A stretch of 64,000 bases of DNA from an uncultured Dialister sp. Its GTDB lineage: Bacteria; Bacillota; Negativicutes; Veillonellales; Dialisteraceae. Location of the stretch: NCBI GenBank assembly GCA_900543165.1, contig UQQQ01000003.1:6806-70805 (forward strand), read 5' to 3'. Positions 11,725 to 19,952 of this stretch are shown here, in pieces (the stretch's first letter is position 1; each line of letters opens with the position of its first letter). A program made the position numbers and the translations under genes. A model generated the notes under the pieces. That model worked only from the letters and a program-made list of their open reading frames with translations, was not told the DNA's origin and did not search any database.

Positions 11725-12650
11725 TATTGGGTTCATGGTTCAGGTTGGCGGGTTCAGGGTGGTGGTGCGGATAGCGATACTCTCGTATCGTCATTTCGAA
11801 CGAAGTCGAGAAATCTTCCTTGCAGACCGATGGCGAAGTATGTTTGAAGCCAGAAAAACGCAGGATGAAGGCGCCGATGAAGGCGTCGTTTCTCTGCAGG
11901 GACATGTGAGATGCCAACCGCAGTGCAAGAAAGATCCCTCGGCTACGCTCGGGATGACGAAGGGGGGAGCGGATGGGTTCACAAGGGTGGCGCGCTGTCT
12001 TTTTAGAAGAGGGGATTCTCGTATCGCAGCCTCCCCCCCTTGCGGGGAAGGTGCCCCGCAGGGGCGGATAGGGCACAGGCGGTATGAAAGAGGGGGGGAG
12101 GAGCGTCTCAAGTCGACGATTATGAGAGTACCCTATCCACCGCTCCGCGGTCCCCCTTCCCCGATGGGGAAGGCTAAGAGGAGCGACGCTTCGCGTCGAT
12201 TTTTATAAAGGGCGATGCCCGAAAGTGGTATTCAAGTTATGGGTTACCAGTCATAACAACGATACGAGTAGGCCCTTGAAGACGGAAGTCCCGCAGAGGG
12301 ACTTCCGAATTTGGCCTAATCCAAAGAGGCGCCTAGCCTGCCCATTAAGGCGCCTTCCTGTGAGGCCAAACGGGCCGCGCCGAAGGCGCAGGATAGAGTG
12401 CCTCGGAGACGCATAACTCTACGCAACGGTATGAAAAACGATATGAGACGATCCGTCTTTCTTGCGTGTCATGAGGGCCGAAGTGGAGGGATCCTTTTGG
12501 CAGACCGGTAAAACGTGAGTGAGAGAAAGGCGATAAAGGGAAGCACCAAGGCGTCGTTTGAGTGGGGCGCATGCGTGCCTATGGCGGCCGTGCAAGAAAG
12601 ATTCCTCGGCTGCGCTCGGGATGACGAAGCGGGGGGAAAAGGTATTTTCA
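11725..12650. repeat. Intergenic mosaic: modules G, B, C, C', a structured stretch, and a B variant
   Basis: No gene is supported. G-type GGTTCA units lie at 11728-11765, a long B copy at 11780-11962, C at 12026-12090, C' at 12100-12225 and a diverged B copy at 12440-12635. Short open frames here (PYPPLRGTFPSRGRL-type peptides) recur wherever module C recurs and are by-products of the repeat. Confidence 0.7.
12270..12430. other. Unassigned, hairpin-rich single-copy stretch
   Basis: Unlike its surroundings this segment was not found elsewhere in the window. It contains GGAAGTCCC/GGGACTTCC (12284-12307), two GGCGCC palindromes flanking a 15-base loop, and GCGCC/GGCGC. No promoter, terminator or Rfam family was recognised. 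It could be a structured RNA or a decayed repeat. Confidence 0.3.
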
Positions 12651-12660
12651 ACACAACAAA

Positions 12661-12694
12661 AAAGGCTATCGCCTGATGAGCGATAGCCTTTTTA
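12661..12694 (-). terminator. Terminator of larA-like gene
   Basis: Stem AAGGCTATCGC/GCGATAGCCTT with a 7-base loop and T/A tracts on both sides, 12 bases beyond the larA-like stop codon. The symmetry would let it work in both directions. Confidence 0.85.
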
Positions 12695-12706
12695 CATGAA
12701 TCTCTA

Positions 12707-14008
12707 TTAGTCTTTATAAGGAACGATGGAAGCGCAGTGTGCCATGACGGTGATGGTGTAGTCTTTCTTGCCTTCGTCTTCCATTTTCTTCTTGGCGATT
12801 TCCCATGCTTCCTCGACGGTAGCGACCGGGATCTGGTTGGTCTTCCGGATGGCTTCGAAGTTCTCCGGCTTGGTGACCAGGATGATGGTGTACTGGTGGG
12901 TCATGCAGAAGAGGTTGAATGCGACGAAGAACGGGATGGTGAAGTGTTCACGGAGAGCCTTTTCCATATCGGCTTCGGTTTCATACTTGAAGCTGTCGAG
13001 GTAAGCGGCCGGTTCATAGATGTCGGAGGCTTCCATGATGGCGATGATGACGCCGCCTTTCTTGGTGACGACATCGGACGGGTCGTAGCACTTGCTGCCT
13101 TGATAGAGGGAAACGTCTTTCGGATAGCCGCCGGCGCAGGCAAAGACGATGTCGGCTTTGTCGGTGTAGGGGACTTTCTGGGTCTTGTAGACGAGCTTGG
13201 TGCCTTCGAGCCATGCTTCGTAGGGGTCACCGCCGACCATGCGGCAGATCTGGCCTTCGGAATTGATGACGGAGTGAACGAGGAAAGCCGGTTTCACCAT
13301 ATCGGAGGCTTCCTGCATGTCGTCAGATACCGGATTGTCATTGAGGAGAGTGGAGCGGGTCTTCGGATTGATGCCGGAGCCGAATTTTTCACCGAGAGCG
13401 TGGCAGTGGTTGATCTGGATGGTCTCATCTCCGGCAACGCCCGGGAGGATCAGCTTGCGGCCGCCGCCGTAGCCTGCGAAGAGGTGCGGGGTGATGCCAT
13501 CGACGACGATGATCTTATCCGCTTCGACAGCGTGTTTATTCAGCCATACAGGAGTGCCTCTCTTGGTATCGCCGACGTGGACGAGTTCGTCCATCTTCTT
13601 GCAGCGGTGCTGGTAGAGCTTCACGCGGTGGGTCAGTTCTTCACCGACGACAGCGATATCTTCTTCCGGAGTCTGTTCGCGGTGAGTGCCCTGCGCGAAG
13701 AGGATGCAGATGTCATCATCCGGGATGCCGCCGCGGTTCAGTTCATTCACGATGTGGATGACGTACTGATCGGAATGGTTCCAGATACGGGTGACGTCAG
13801 CGCAGACGATGCAGACTTTGTCGCCTTTGGAAACGACTTCCGTGAGCGGCTTGCTGCCGATCGGGTGACGCATGCATTCCAGGGTGGCTGCTTCGACATC
13901 GCAGGCCGGGGTCGGTGCGCCTTCGAGGACGTCGAGGATGTGTTCTTCCGGCAGGGAAACTTTCTGGGTGGTCTTGCCAAAGCCGAATTCAAATTCTTTT
14001 AATGCCAT
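12707..14008 (-). CDS. larA: Nickel-dependent lactate racemase family protein (LarA)
   Basis: A 433-residue protein of the LarA/DUF2088 family, which interconverts L- and D-lactate (or related 2-hydroxyacids) with a nickel-pincer nucleotide bound to a lysine. Family landmarks are visible: GTHREQT with the first catalytic His, and the ITPHLFAGYGGGRK segment with the second His and the cofactor Lys, followed by the conserved INH histidine. The start at 14008 is chosen because AAGGAGGAACCCT precedes that ATG; an upstream in-frame ATG at 14026 has no such site. LarB, LarC and LarE, which make the cofactor, are not in the window. Substrate could be a hydroxyacid other than lactate, as the family is diverse. 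Confidence 0.85.
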   Translation of the reverse strand: MALKEFEFGFGKTTQKVSLPEEHILDVLEGAPTPACDVEAATLECMRHPIGSKPLTEVVSKGDKVCIVCADVTRIWNHSDQYVIHIVNELNRGGIPDDDICILFAQGTHREQTPEEDIAVVGEELTHRVKLYQHRCKKMDELVHVGDTKRGTPVWLNKHAVEADKIIVVDGITPHLFAGYGGGRKLILPGVAGDETIQINHCHALGEKFGSGINPKTRSTLLNDNPVSDDMQEASDMVKPAFLVHSVINSEGQICRMVGGDPYEAWLEGTKLVYKTQKVPYTDKADIVFACAGGYPKDVSLYQGSKCYDPSDVVTKKGGVIIAIMEASDIYEPAAYLDSFKYETEADMEKALREHFTIPFFVAFNLFCMTHQYTIILVTKPENFEAIRKTNQIPVATVEEAWEIAKKKMEDEGKKDYTITVMAHCASIVPYKD

Positions 14009-14049
14009 AGGGTTCCTCCTTATCACGAATCAGATGAGATTGTTTTTCC

Positions 14050-14055
14050 ATTATA
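14050..14055 (-). promoter_or_regulatory. Likely -10 element of larA-like gene
   Basis: TATAAT on the minus strand, 42 bases upstream of the ATG, in a locally AT-rich stretch. Only a poor -35 (TGAAAT) is seen 17 bases further up. Confidence 0.4.
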
Positions 14056-14097
14056 ACACGATACTTATGTTTATTTCATCTCTAAAAAGAGAAATGA

Positions 14098-14765
14098 AAA
14101 TAGGTTCAAGGTTAGCCCATGGGGCGTGCTGGCCCTTGATTTCGAATGAAATCTTTGCGCGAATGAGGAATTAGAAATGAGAAATGGTGGTGCGGCGCAA
14201 AAAAATATAGAAGCGCCGCGGAGTATAAATGGGGCGATGCCCGAAGGTCTGCGGATGGCAGGTTTCTCGCTTAGGGTTTCCTGACATTGACCGCTTGACC
14301 GCGAATGACAAAGATTTCTCGCTTCGCTCGAAATGACGATACGGGAGTTTCCTAATCCCTAGTCCCTAGTCCCCAGTCCCTAGCTACTCATCCCTGCTTT
14401 TAAACTTGTGGTGGCGGCTTCGCGGCATTTTAGATGATGGTATTCCTCGTATCGTCAGCCTTCCCCTCGAGGGGAGGTGCCCCGAAGGGGCGGATAGGGC
14501 ACAGGCGGCATGAAAGAGAGCGGGAAGGAGCGTCTCAAGTCGGCGATTTATGAAAGCACCCGAGCGCCGCTGACGCGGTCCCCCTTCCCCGATGGGGAAG
14601 GCTAAGAGGAGCGACGCTTCGCGTCGATTTTTTATAAAGGGCGATGCCTGAAAGTGGGATTCAAGTCACTAGCCACTAGTCCCTAGCCTCTAATCCCTAA
14701 TCCCTAGGCCCTAATCCCTAGGCCCTAATCCCTAGTCACCAGTCACTAGTTACTAGTGACTTACA
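14098..14765. repeat. Intergenic mosaic: E, D, B, A, C, C', A
   Basis: No gene. Reading leftward in the direction of the larA-like gene, E (14098-14180) and D (14180-14250) lie upstream of its promoter. B (14270-14345), heptamers A (14345-14400), C (14450-14520), C' (14530-14655) and a long A array (14665-14762) follow up to the stop of the cupin gene. Confidence 0.7.
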
Positions 14766-15107
14766 TCACTTGTCGTAAATGACGAGTCCCATGAAGACGA
14801 GGTCTTCGTCACCGATGTTTTCGATGCCGTGGCGGTCGCCGTTTTTGCAGAAGGCGGCATCGCCCGGTTTCATTTCATAGGTGGTGTCGTTGTCGGTGTA
14901 GAGGCCTTTGCCGGAGAGGATGTAGTAGATCTCACCGTCGCCTTTGTGCTGGTGGATGCCCATGGAGCAGCCTTTTTCGAGGGTGGCTTTCACGTAGAGG
15001 CGGCACTTGTCTTTCAAAATGTCCGGCCCTGCGATGGGTTCCAGAATGAGGTGGCCTTTGCCGCCGTTGGCGTGTTCGATGATTTTCTTTTCGATTTTTT
15101 CGATCAT
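14766..15107 (-). CDS. Small cupin-domain protein
   Basis: A 113-residue single-domain cupin. The metal-binding motif is visible as HQHKGDGEIYYILSGKG (two His and a Glu) with the second cupin motif around CKNGDRHGIENIG. Proteins of this size bind a metal and act as small isomerases, dioxygenases or sugar/acid sensors; no specific reaction can be assigned. The start is ATG 15107 with AAAGGAGC eight bases upstream; longer in-frame extensions read into module E and are discounted. Gene direction is the same as lonB upstream and larA downstream, but each is separated by a repeat mosaic. Confidence 0.75.
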   Translation of the reverse strand: MIEKIEKKIIEHANGGKGHLILEPIAGPDILKDKCRLYVKATLEKGCSMGIHQHKGDGEIYYILSGKGLYTDNDTTYEMKPGDAAFCKNGDRHGIENIGDEDLVFMGLVIYDK

Positions 15108-15139
15108 GATAGATGCTCCTTTGGTAATGACTGTTGGTT

Positions 15140-15436
15140 GAAAGTTGTTGATTCGGGGCAAGCTCGTGGGGTGTGCCGCCCTTTGATTACGTGCGAAAGA
15201 GGGTGGGAAAATGCGTCTCAAGTCGACGATTTACGAAAGCACCCGAGCACCGCTGACGCGGTCCCCCTTCCCCGATGGGGAAGGCTAAGAGGAGCGACGC
15301 TTCGCGTCGATTTTTTATAAAGGGCGATGCCCGAAAGTGGGATTCAAGTCACTAGCCCCTAGCTACTAATCCCTAACCACTAATCCCCAGTCCCCAGTCC
15401 CTAGTCCCTAGTCACTAGTCACTAGTCACTAGTCAC
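15140..15436. repeat. Intergenic mosaic: E fragment, C', heptamer array A
   Basis: E fragment 15150-15190, C' 15190-15330 and A 15345-15436. The A array is a run of ACTAGTC heptamers and overlaps the final codons and stop of lonB. Confidence 0.75.
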
Positions 15437-17338
15437 TAAACTCCACACTTCCTGTATATTCGATACGGGATGAATTTCGATCCCCGCTGTCCCTTTGTCG
15501 ATGTCGCTCTTGTTTTTCTCAGGGAGAATCATGGCCTTCATGCCGGCTTGGCGGGCGCCGAAGGCTTTCTCGTGGATGCCGCCGACGGGTTTCACTTCGC
15601 CGGAGAGGGCGATCTCGCCGGTGATGGCGATGTCCTGATGGAGCGGCTTCTTTTCGATGGCCGAGAGGATGGCGCAGGTGATGGCGCAGCCGGCGGATGG
15701 GCCGTCAATATTTCCTCCGCCGATGACGTTGATGTGCAGGTCGTAGTCGGAGAGGCGCTTGTCGGTCAGCTGGCGGACGACGGCGGCCGAGGCGCTGACG
15801 GAGTCCTTCGCCATGGAGCCGGCGGTGTCATTGAAGCGTAGGCTCCCCTTGCCGGGTTCAGCGGCAGGGAAGGCGGCGGCTTCGATTTCTATCGTGCTGC
15901 CCCAAGAGCCGATGACGCCAAGGCCGTAGATGTGTCCGATCTTCGGCGTATCCGATGCTTCTTTTCGGAGGCAGGGGCTGAGGCGGCTCGTCTGCGCGGT
16001 GCGCTCCATGATGGCTTTGGTGATGGTGACGCTCTCTGCCTTTCCTGATTCGTAAATGGCAAGGCCGTAGGCATCGGCGAGAAGGTTCACGGCTTTGCGG
16101 CCTTCCATGGTGTAGCGGCTGATGAGCTCGGGGACGCCGGCTTCGAGATGAGCGCCGAGTTTTATGGCGGCGCGTTTCACGATGGCGATGATGTGCGTGG
16201 GCTCTAAGGGAGCGAAGAAGATTTCGCCGCAGCGGGAGCGGATGGCGGGGTTGATTTCTTCGGGCGCTCTTGTCGTGGCACCGATCAGGATGAAATCGGC
16301 GGGGGCGCCTTTTTCGAAGAGTTGTTTGATGTAGGCGGGGATCTGCGGGTCTTCTTCGTCATAGTAGGCAGAGTCGAAGTGGACGCGCTTGTCTTCGAGG
16401 ACTTTCAGCAGCTTGTTCAGGAGGATGGGGTCCAGTTCACCGATCTCATCGATGAAGAGGATGCCGCCATGAGCGTCCGTGACAAGGCCGGGCTTCGGCT
16501 CCGGGATTCCTTCATCGGCGAGCTCCTGCCGCGCGCCCTGATACAGCGGGTCATGCACGGAGCCGATCAGGGGGTTCGTCATGTCGCGGCTGTCCCAGCG
16601 CAGTGTCGTGCCGTCGCACTCGATGAAGGGGGCGTCTTTTTGAAATACGGTGTAGGGCTTCTTCTTCGCCTCTTCGAGGACAAGGCGCGCTGCGGTGGTC
16701 TTGCCGACGCCGGGCGGGCCGTACAGCAGAAGGTGCTGCGGATAGGGCGAGGAAATGCGGGAGGCGAGCGCTTCCACGGCTTGGTCCTGTCCGATGATTT
16801 CAGAAAGTGACTGCGGGCGGACGACCTGAAGGATCGTCGTGGTGAGGCTGACTTTTTCCATCGCGTCCAGCTTTTCCAGCTTGCGTTTGCTCTCGGCGGT
16901 CTCTGTGCTGCCTGTCTCCTCTTCGATGATTTCGCGGCGGACTTCTTCGACATACTCCTTGTGCCGCTCTTCGAGACGGTCTTCGATCTTTTTCTCGAGG
17001 GAGCGCTCGACGGCTTGGCGGGAGAGGATGTCGGCGACTTTATCCTCCAGCTTGTCCAAAATGGCGGGGATTTCTTCATCCGTCGGCTGGCGGTGGTAGT
17101 CGCGGCTCTCCAGAATGAGGCGCTCCATGCCGATGAGGCGGCTTCTGGGATTTTCGTCATGAATATATTTCACGGCATTGAATCGGCTCGCCTGCACGAT
17201 CAGCTGCTCGGGTCCCATCGCGGTGGCATAGATGCTGTAGATCGCATTCAGCTGGCGATTCAGCTCTTCATCCGAGAGGCTTTCCTCTCCGCCGATCTGG
17301 TTTTTGATGCGGTTCAAAAGGTCTGTCACGTCTTCCAT
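15422..17338 (-). CDS. lonB: LonB-like ATP-dependent protease
   Basis: A 638-residue AAA+ serine protease. An N-terminal helical, highly charged region (about residues 1-170) precedes the ATPase with Walker A GPPGVGKT, Walker B GGILFIDEIGEL and a sensor region. The C-terminal Lon protease domain has the catalytic Ser in DGPSAG and the Lys in GGIHEKAFGARQAG. It lacks the N-terminal LON substrate domain of LonA and resembles Firmicute LonB/LonC proteins, which degrade regulatory and damaged proteins in the cytoplasm. Start ATG 17338 is preferred over the GTG at 17347 because AAAGGAG lies eight bases before the ATG. The last codons (VTSD-stop) are read from heptamer repeat A. Confidence 0.85.
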   Translation of the reverse strand: MEDVTDLLNRIKNQIGGEESLSDEELNRQLNAIYSIYATAMGPEQLIVQASRFNAVKYIHDENPRSRLIGMERLILESRDYHRQPTDEEIPAILDKLEDKVADILSRQAVERSLEKKIEDRLEERHKEYVEEVRREIIEEETGSTETAESKRKLEKLDAMEKVSLTTTILQVVRPQSLSEIIGQDQAVEALASRISSPYPQHLLLYGPPGVGKTTAARLVLEEAKKKPYTVFQKDAPFIECDGTTLRWDSRDMTNPLIGSVHDPLYQGARQELADEGIPEPKPGLVTDAHGGILFIDEIGELDPILLNKLLKVLEDKRVHFDSAYYDEEDPQIPAYIKQLFEKGAPADFILIGATTRAPEEINPAIRSRCGEIFFAPLEPTHIIAIVKRAAIKLGAHLEAGVPELISRYTMEGRKAVNLLADAYGLAIYESGKAESVTITKAIMERTAQTSRLSPCLRKEASDTPKIGHIYGLGVIGSWGSTIEIEAAAFPAAEPGKGSLRFNDTAGSMAKDSVSASAAVVRQLTDKRLSDYDLHINVIGGGNIDGPSAGCAITCAILSAIEKKPLHQDIAITGEIALSGEVKPVGGIHEKAFGARQAGMKAMILPEKNKSDIDKGTAGIEIHPVSNIQEVWSLVTSD

Positions 17339-17573
17339 CGGTGTCACTCCTTTCTTTATATCTATGATACCACAAATGGTGAGGGGGTGTCGGGGAGGCA
17401 GGGGTTCAACGGATTCAAAGGGTTCAGCAGGTTCAACGGGGAAGGTGGCGGCTTCGCCGCTATTTTATAATCGGCGCTTTGCGCCGCACCACAACCCTGA
17501 ACCCAACAACCTGAACCATGAACCCTTCTTTTTCTGTTATAATGAGAACAACGGTATCACGAAAGGAGCTCCC
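17339..17573. other. Divergent intergenic region between lonB and a small unknown gene
   Basis: Contains G-type GGTTCAA units (17400-17440), a D-type hairpin (GGCGCTTTGCGCC) and a TATAAT at 17538-17543 that may serve the rightward gene; its -35 is poor. Both neighbours have AAAGGAG-type binding sites. Confidence 0.4.
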
Positions 17574-17855
17574 ATGACACAGCTGGAACGATTGAAGGAC
17601 AAACTCATCACACTCACTGTCCGCCGCGGCTATCCTGCCGAGCTTGGCGCACTGATGGCAGCCGAGCTGGGCACGGAGAGTACCATCACGCGCATGATCA
17701 CTTACCTCACCCACGTCGCTCCGGAGCGCGCGGAGGATATGGTAGATGAAATGCTCGCGATCCAAAGTGACCGCAATTTCTGGGTGGATAAAAAGAAATC
17801 AGAATACTATCAGAAGCAGTACAATCAGATGCTCTGGGAGGAGAAGAACCGGTAG
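17574..17855 (+). CDS. Conserved-looking hypothetical protein, 93 residues
   Basis: Start ATG 17574 follows GAAAGGAGCTCCC. The protein is soluble and largely helical (MTQLERLKDKLITLTVRRG at the N-terminus, a Lys/Tyr/Gln-rich C-terminus). I recognise no family. The ribosome binding site, codon use like its neighbours and a promoter-like TATAAT 31 bases upstream support a real gene. It is divergent from lonB, which could hint at shared control, but no functional link is visible. Confidence 0.65.
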   Translation: MTQLERLKDKLITLTVRRGYPAELGALMAAELGTESTITRMITYLTHVAPERAEDMVDEMLAIQSDRNFWVDKKKSEYYQKQYNQMLWEEKNR

Positions 17856-18161
17856 CAGGAGGGATGTGCATCGCCCGATGCCACATGCAGAAAAGATGCT
17901 CGGGACATCCTTGTCTCTCTTTTAGGGGCTGTGAAATAACGATCATCTCATTTTCGCTTTCAATCTGCTGCGGGGACTTGCAGCTCTCATAAGAGTGACC
18001 GGGAAATCTTATCCCAGCTGTCTTTCATGCCATAGTCACCCTATCCGCCCCTTTCGGGCACCTTCCCCTAGAGGGGAAGGCTGCGATACGAGAATACCAT
18101 CTTCTAAAAAAGGCGGCGAAGCCGCCACCTGAACCCTGAACCAAATGAAAGCAAAATAAAA
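17856..18161. repeat. Intergenic stretch with modules C, D and G
   Basis: C in reverse orientation at 18035-18095, a GGCGGCGAAGCCGCC hairpin and G-type CCTGAACC units at 18108-18145. No gene seen. Confidence 0.6.
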
Positions 18162-18213
18162 AAGGGGGCTGTGAAGAAATGAGGATTCATTTCTTCACAG
18201 CCCCCTTTTTTAT
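18162..18213. terminator. Large symmetrical terminator hairpin
   Basis: AAAAGGGGGCTGTGAAGAAATGA pairs with its complement around a short loop, flanked by A and T tracts. It can end transcription in either direction and separates the small unknown gene from the DUF2922 gene. Confidence 0.85.
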
Positions 18214-18330
18214 TTTCGAAGAGACGACAATATTTCCGCCCCATAAACACACTATATAGACAGAAGGGCAAGTGAGCCGGCCGGCGAGAGACCTTCGGAA
18301 TGATTTTTCGTATAGAAAGGAAGAAATGCT

Positions 18331-18534
18331 ATGAAAAAACTGAATCTCGTTTTCAACACTTCCGGCAAAGCCATGACTGTCTCTCTGGCAGATCCCAAGG
18401 ATGGTCTTACGCTGGATGAATGCAGAACCGCGGCGGAAAAGCTGCAGGTCGTCCTCTCTCCGTCCTCCGGGGAGACGGTGACCGGATTTGAGAAAGCGAC
18501 CGTCGTCACCACCACCACCGAAGTAGTGGAATAA
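18331..18534 (+). CDS. DUF2922 family small protein
   Basis: A 67-residue protein (MKKLNLVFNTSGKAMTVSL start) matching the DUF2922 pattern common in Firmicutes, where it usually sits next to a DUF1659 protein. Function is unknown. The start has GAAAGGAAGAAA upstream. Here its DUF1659 partner lies 380 bases downstream, behind a repeat mosaic, so the usual tight pair has been pushed apart. Confidence 0.7.
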   Translation: MKKLNLVFNTSGKAMTVSLADPKDGLTLDECRTAAEKLQVVLSPSSGETVTGFEKATVVTTTTEVVE

Positions 18535-18890
18535 AGGAAACCGGGGGAGCGGGTTCAGGGTTAGCCCCTCGGGGCGTGCTGCCCTTTGATTGGGGATGAA
18601 AGCCTCGCTTGAATGAGGAATGAAGGTGGCGGCTTCGCCAGGATCCTTCGGCTCAGGTCGCAGCTGTTCTGGCATTCGTTATCTCACATACGATGTTTCT
18701 CGCCGCTCAGGATGACGAAACGGGGCGATGCCCGAAGGTGTTATTCAAGCTACAAGTCACTAGTCACTCGGCACCCCTGATCCCTAGCCACTAATCCCTG
18801 GCTACTCATCCCTGCTTTCAAACTTCTCGCGGTAACGCCCGAACGCCCGAACCCATCAACCTTCCCTACTGTATGGCATGTAAATATTTG
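18535..18890. repeat. Intergenic mosaic between DUF2922 and DUF1659 genes: E, B-like, A, G
   Basis: E 18545-18610, a B-related piece ending CTCAGGATGACG at 18640-18720 and A with CTAGTCACT units at 18745-18810, then G. No gene seen. Confidence 0.65.
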
Positions 18891-18916
18891 AAAAAGGAAG
18901 AAAGGAAACCATTTCT

Positions 18917-19141
18917 ATGACTGCAAAAGCAAAAATGACTGATCTCGTACTTCAGGTTCGTGTAGAAAACGGAACCAAAGCAGACGGCAAGGCGGCCGTG
19001 AAAAATATCAACTTCAGCCAGCTGAAGCTGGATGCCACGGATCAGCAGCTCTTGGATGCCGGTCAGGCGGCAGCGGGGCTTCAGTCCCACGCCCTGCAGG
19101 GACTCCGCCGCGTCGTCACCAGCGAACTCGCCGATGAATAA
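18917..19141 (+). CDS. DUF1659 family small protein
   Basis: A 74-residue protein of the DUF1659 type, with the typical acidic/polar composition and a conserved middle (NINFSQLKLDATDQQLLDAG). The family has no known function but pairs with DUF2922 across Firmicutes. Start ATG 18917 has GAAAGGAAACC upstream. A terminator follows 16 bases after the stop. Confidence 0.7.
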   Translation: MTAKAKMTDLVLQVRVENGTKADGKAAVKNINFSQLKLDATDQQLLDAGQAAAGLQSHALQGLRRVVTSELADE

Positions 19142-19157
19142 GCGGCCGGCATAAGAG

Positions 19158-19189
19158 AAAGAGTCGTGAGAGATCACGGCTCTTTTTTG
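19158..19189 (+). terminator. Terminator after DUF1659 gene
   Basis: Stem AGAGTCGTG/CACGGCTCT (one G-T pair) with an AGAGAT loop and a T6 run. Confidence 0.8.
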
Positions 19190-19199
19190 CGTGGAATTG

Positions 19200-19398
19200 G
19201 TGGTTGGCGACTAGTGACTAGGGATTTGAATACTACTTTCGGGCATCGCCCTATTTATACTCTGCGGCGCTTCCATGTTTTTATGCGCCGCACCACCACT
19301 CCTCACTCCAACTACAGAGATCGCGAGGCTTTCAAATGTAATCAAAAGACGACCTGTCTCGCGGGCTAACCCTGAACCCCGTATCTCTATGCTATAAT
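19200..19398. repeat. Intergenic mosaic A, D, E, then a promoter-like -10
   Basis: A 19200-19225, D 19228-19300 and E 19300-19378. TATAAT at 19393-19398 stands 38 bases before the next start codon and may be its -10; no convincing -35 is present. Confidence 0.5.
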
Positions 19399-19436
19399 AA
19401 AAAGAAATGATTGTACCCAAAGAAGGAGAATCCATC

Positions 19437-19952
19437 ATGATCCATATCAGTTCGAAGACCGCTGCGATCCTCGCGGCTTTTACGGCAGTCAGCGCGCCGC
19501 TCATGCTGGCGGGCTGCGGACAGGAGGCGCCGAAGGGGGAGGCGCTGACGGATGAGAATGGGCGCACGTACCATCTCATCAAGAATGAGGATGGCACAGA
19601 GACGGCGAAGTACGACAATGGGGACGAGGTCACATTTCGCCGTGACGAGAATGATAACCTGAACTACGTTTCCGGGATGTCCTCGCTCCTTCCGATGATG
19701 CTGATGAGCTACTTCCTCTTTCATGGCATCGGCGGCTATCAGGGGCATTATGACAGGGATACGGGCAATGTCTTAAATGACAAGCGTCCGGCGTACACGC
19801 AGACCCAGCAGCCGGGTACGGCCGCCGGGTCAACGTCGGGAACGGCGGTGAAGCAGGGGCAGACGCCCTCGGGCAAGACTTCTGTCAGTGCGCCGGCCGG
19901 CGGAAAGACCGGCTTCGGTGGCGCGGGCGTGAGAAGCGGAGGTGCCTCCTGA
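19437..19952 (+). CDS. YgiB-like lipoprotein
   Basis: A 171-residue secreted lipoprotein: a short N-region (MIHISSKTAA), a hydrophobic segment and the lipobox LAGC, with Cys about 22 residues in. A hydrophobic patch (SSLLPMMLMSYFLFHGIGG) and a Gly/Ser/Thr-rich tail ending GVRSGGAS follow. This plan matches enterobacterial YgiB (DUF1190), which also precedes an ATP-grasp protein, YgiC. Start ATG 19437 has AGAAGGAGAATCC upstream; an ATG at 19407 lacks one. The stop overlaps the next start by one base, so the two are translationally coupled. Naming by analogy is inference; the sequence identity looks low. Confidence 0.6.
   Translation: MIHISSKTAAILAAFTAVSAPLMLAGCGQEAPKGEALTDENGRTYHLIKNEDGTETAKYDNGDEVTFRRDENDNLNYVSGMSSLLPMMLMSYFLFHGIGGYQGHYDRDTGNVLNDKRPAYTQTQQPGTAAGSTSGTAVKQGQTPSGKTSVSAPAGGKTGFGGAGVRSGGAS

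Noticed and set aside
14660..14760. Heptamer arrays looking like a CRISPR array
   Set aside because: The unit is 6-8 bases, degenerate and without unique spacers; no cas genes are present.
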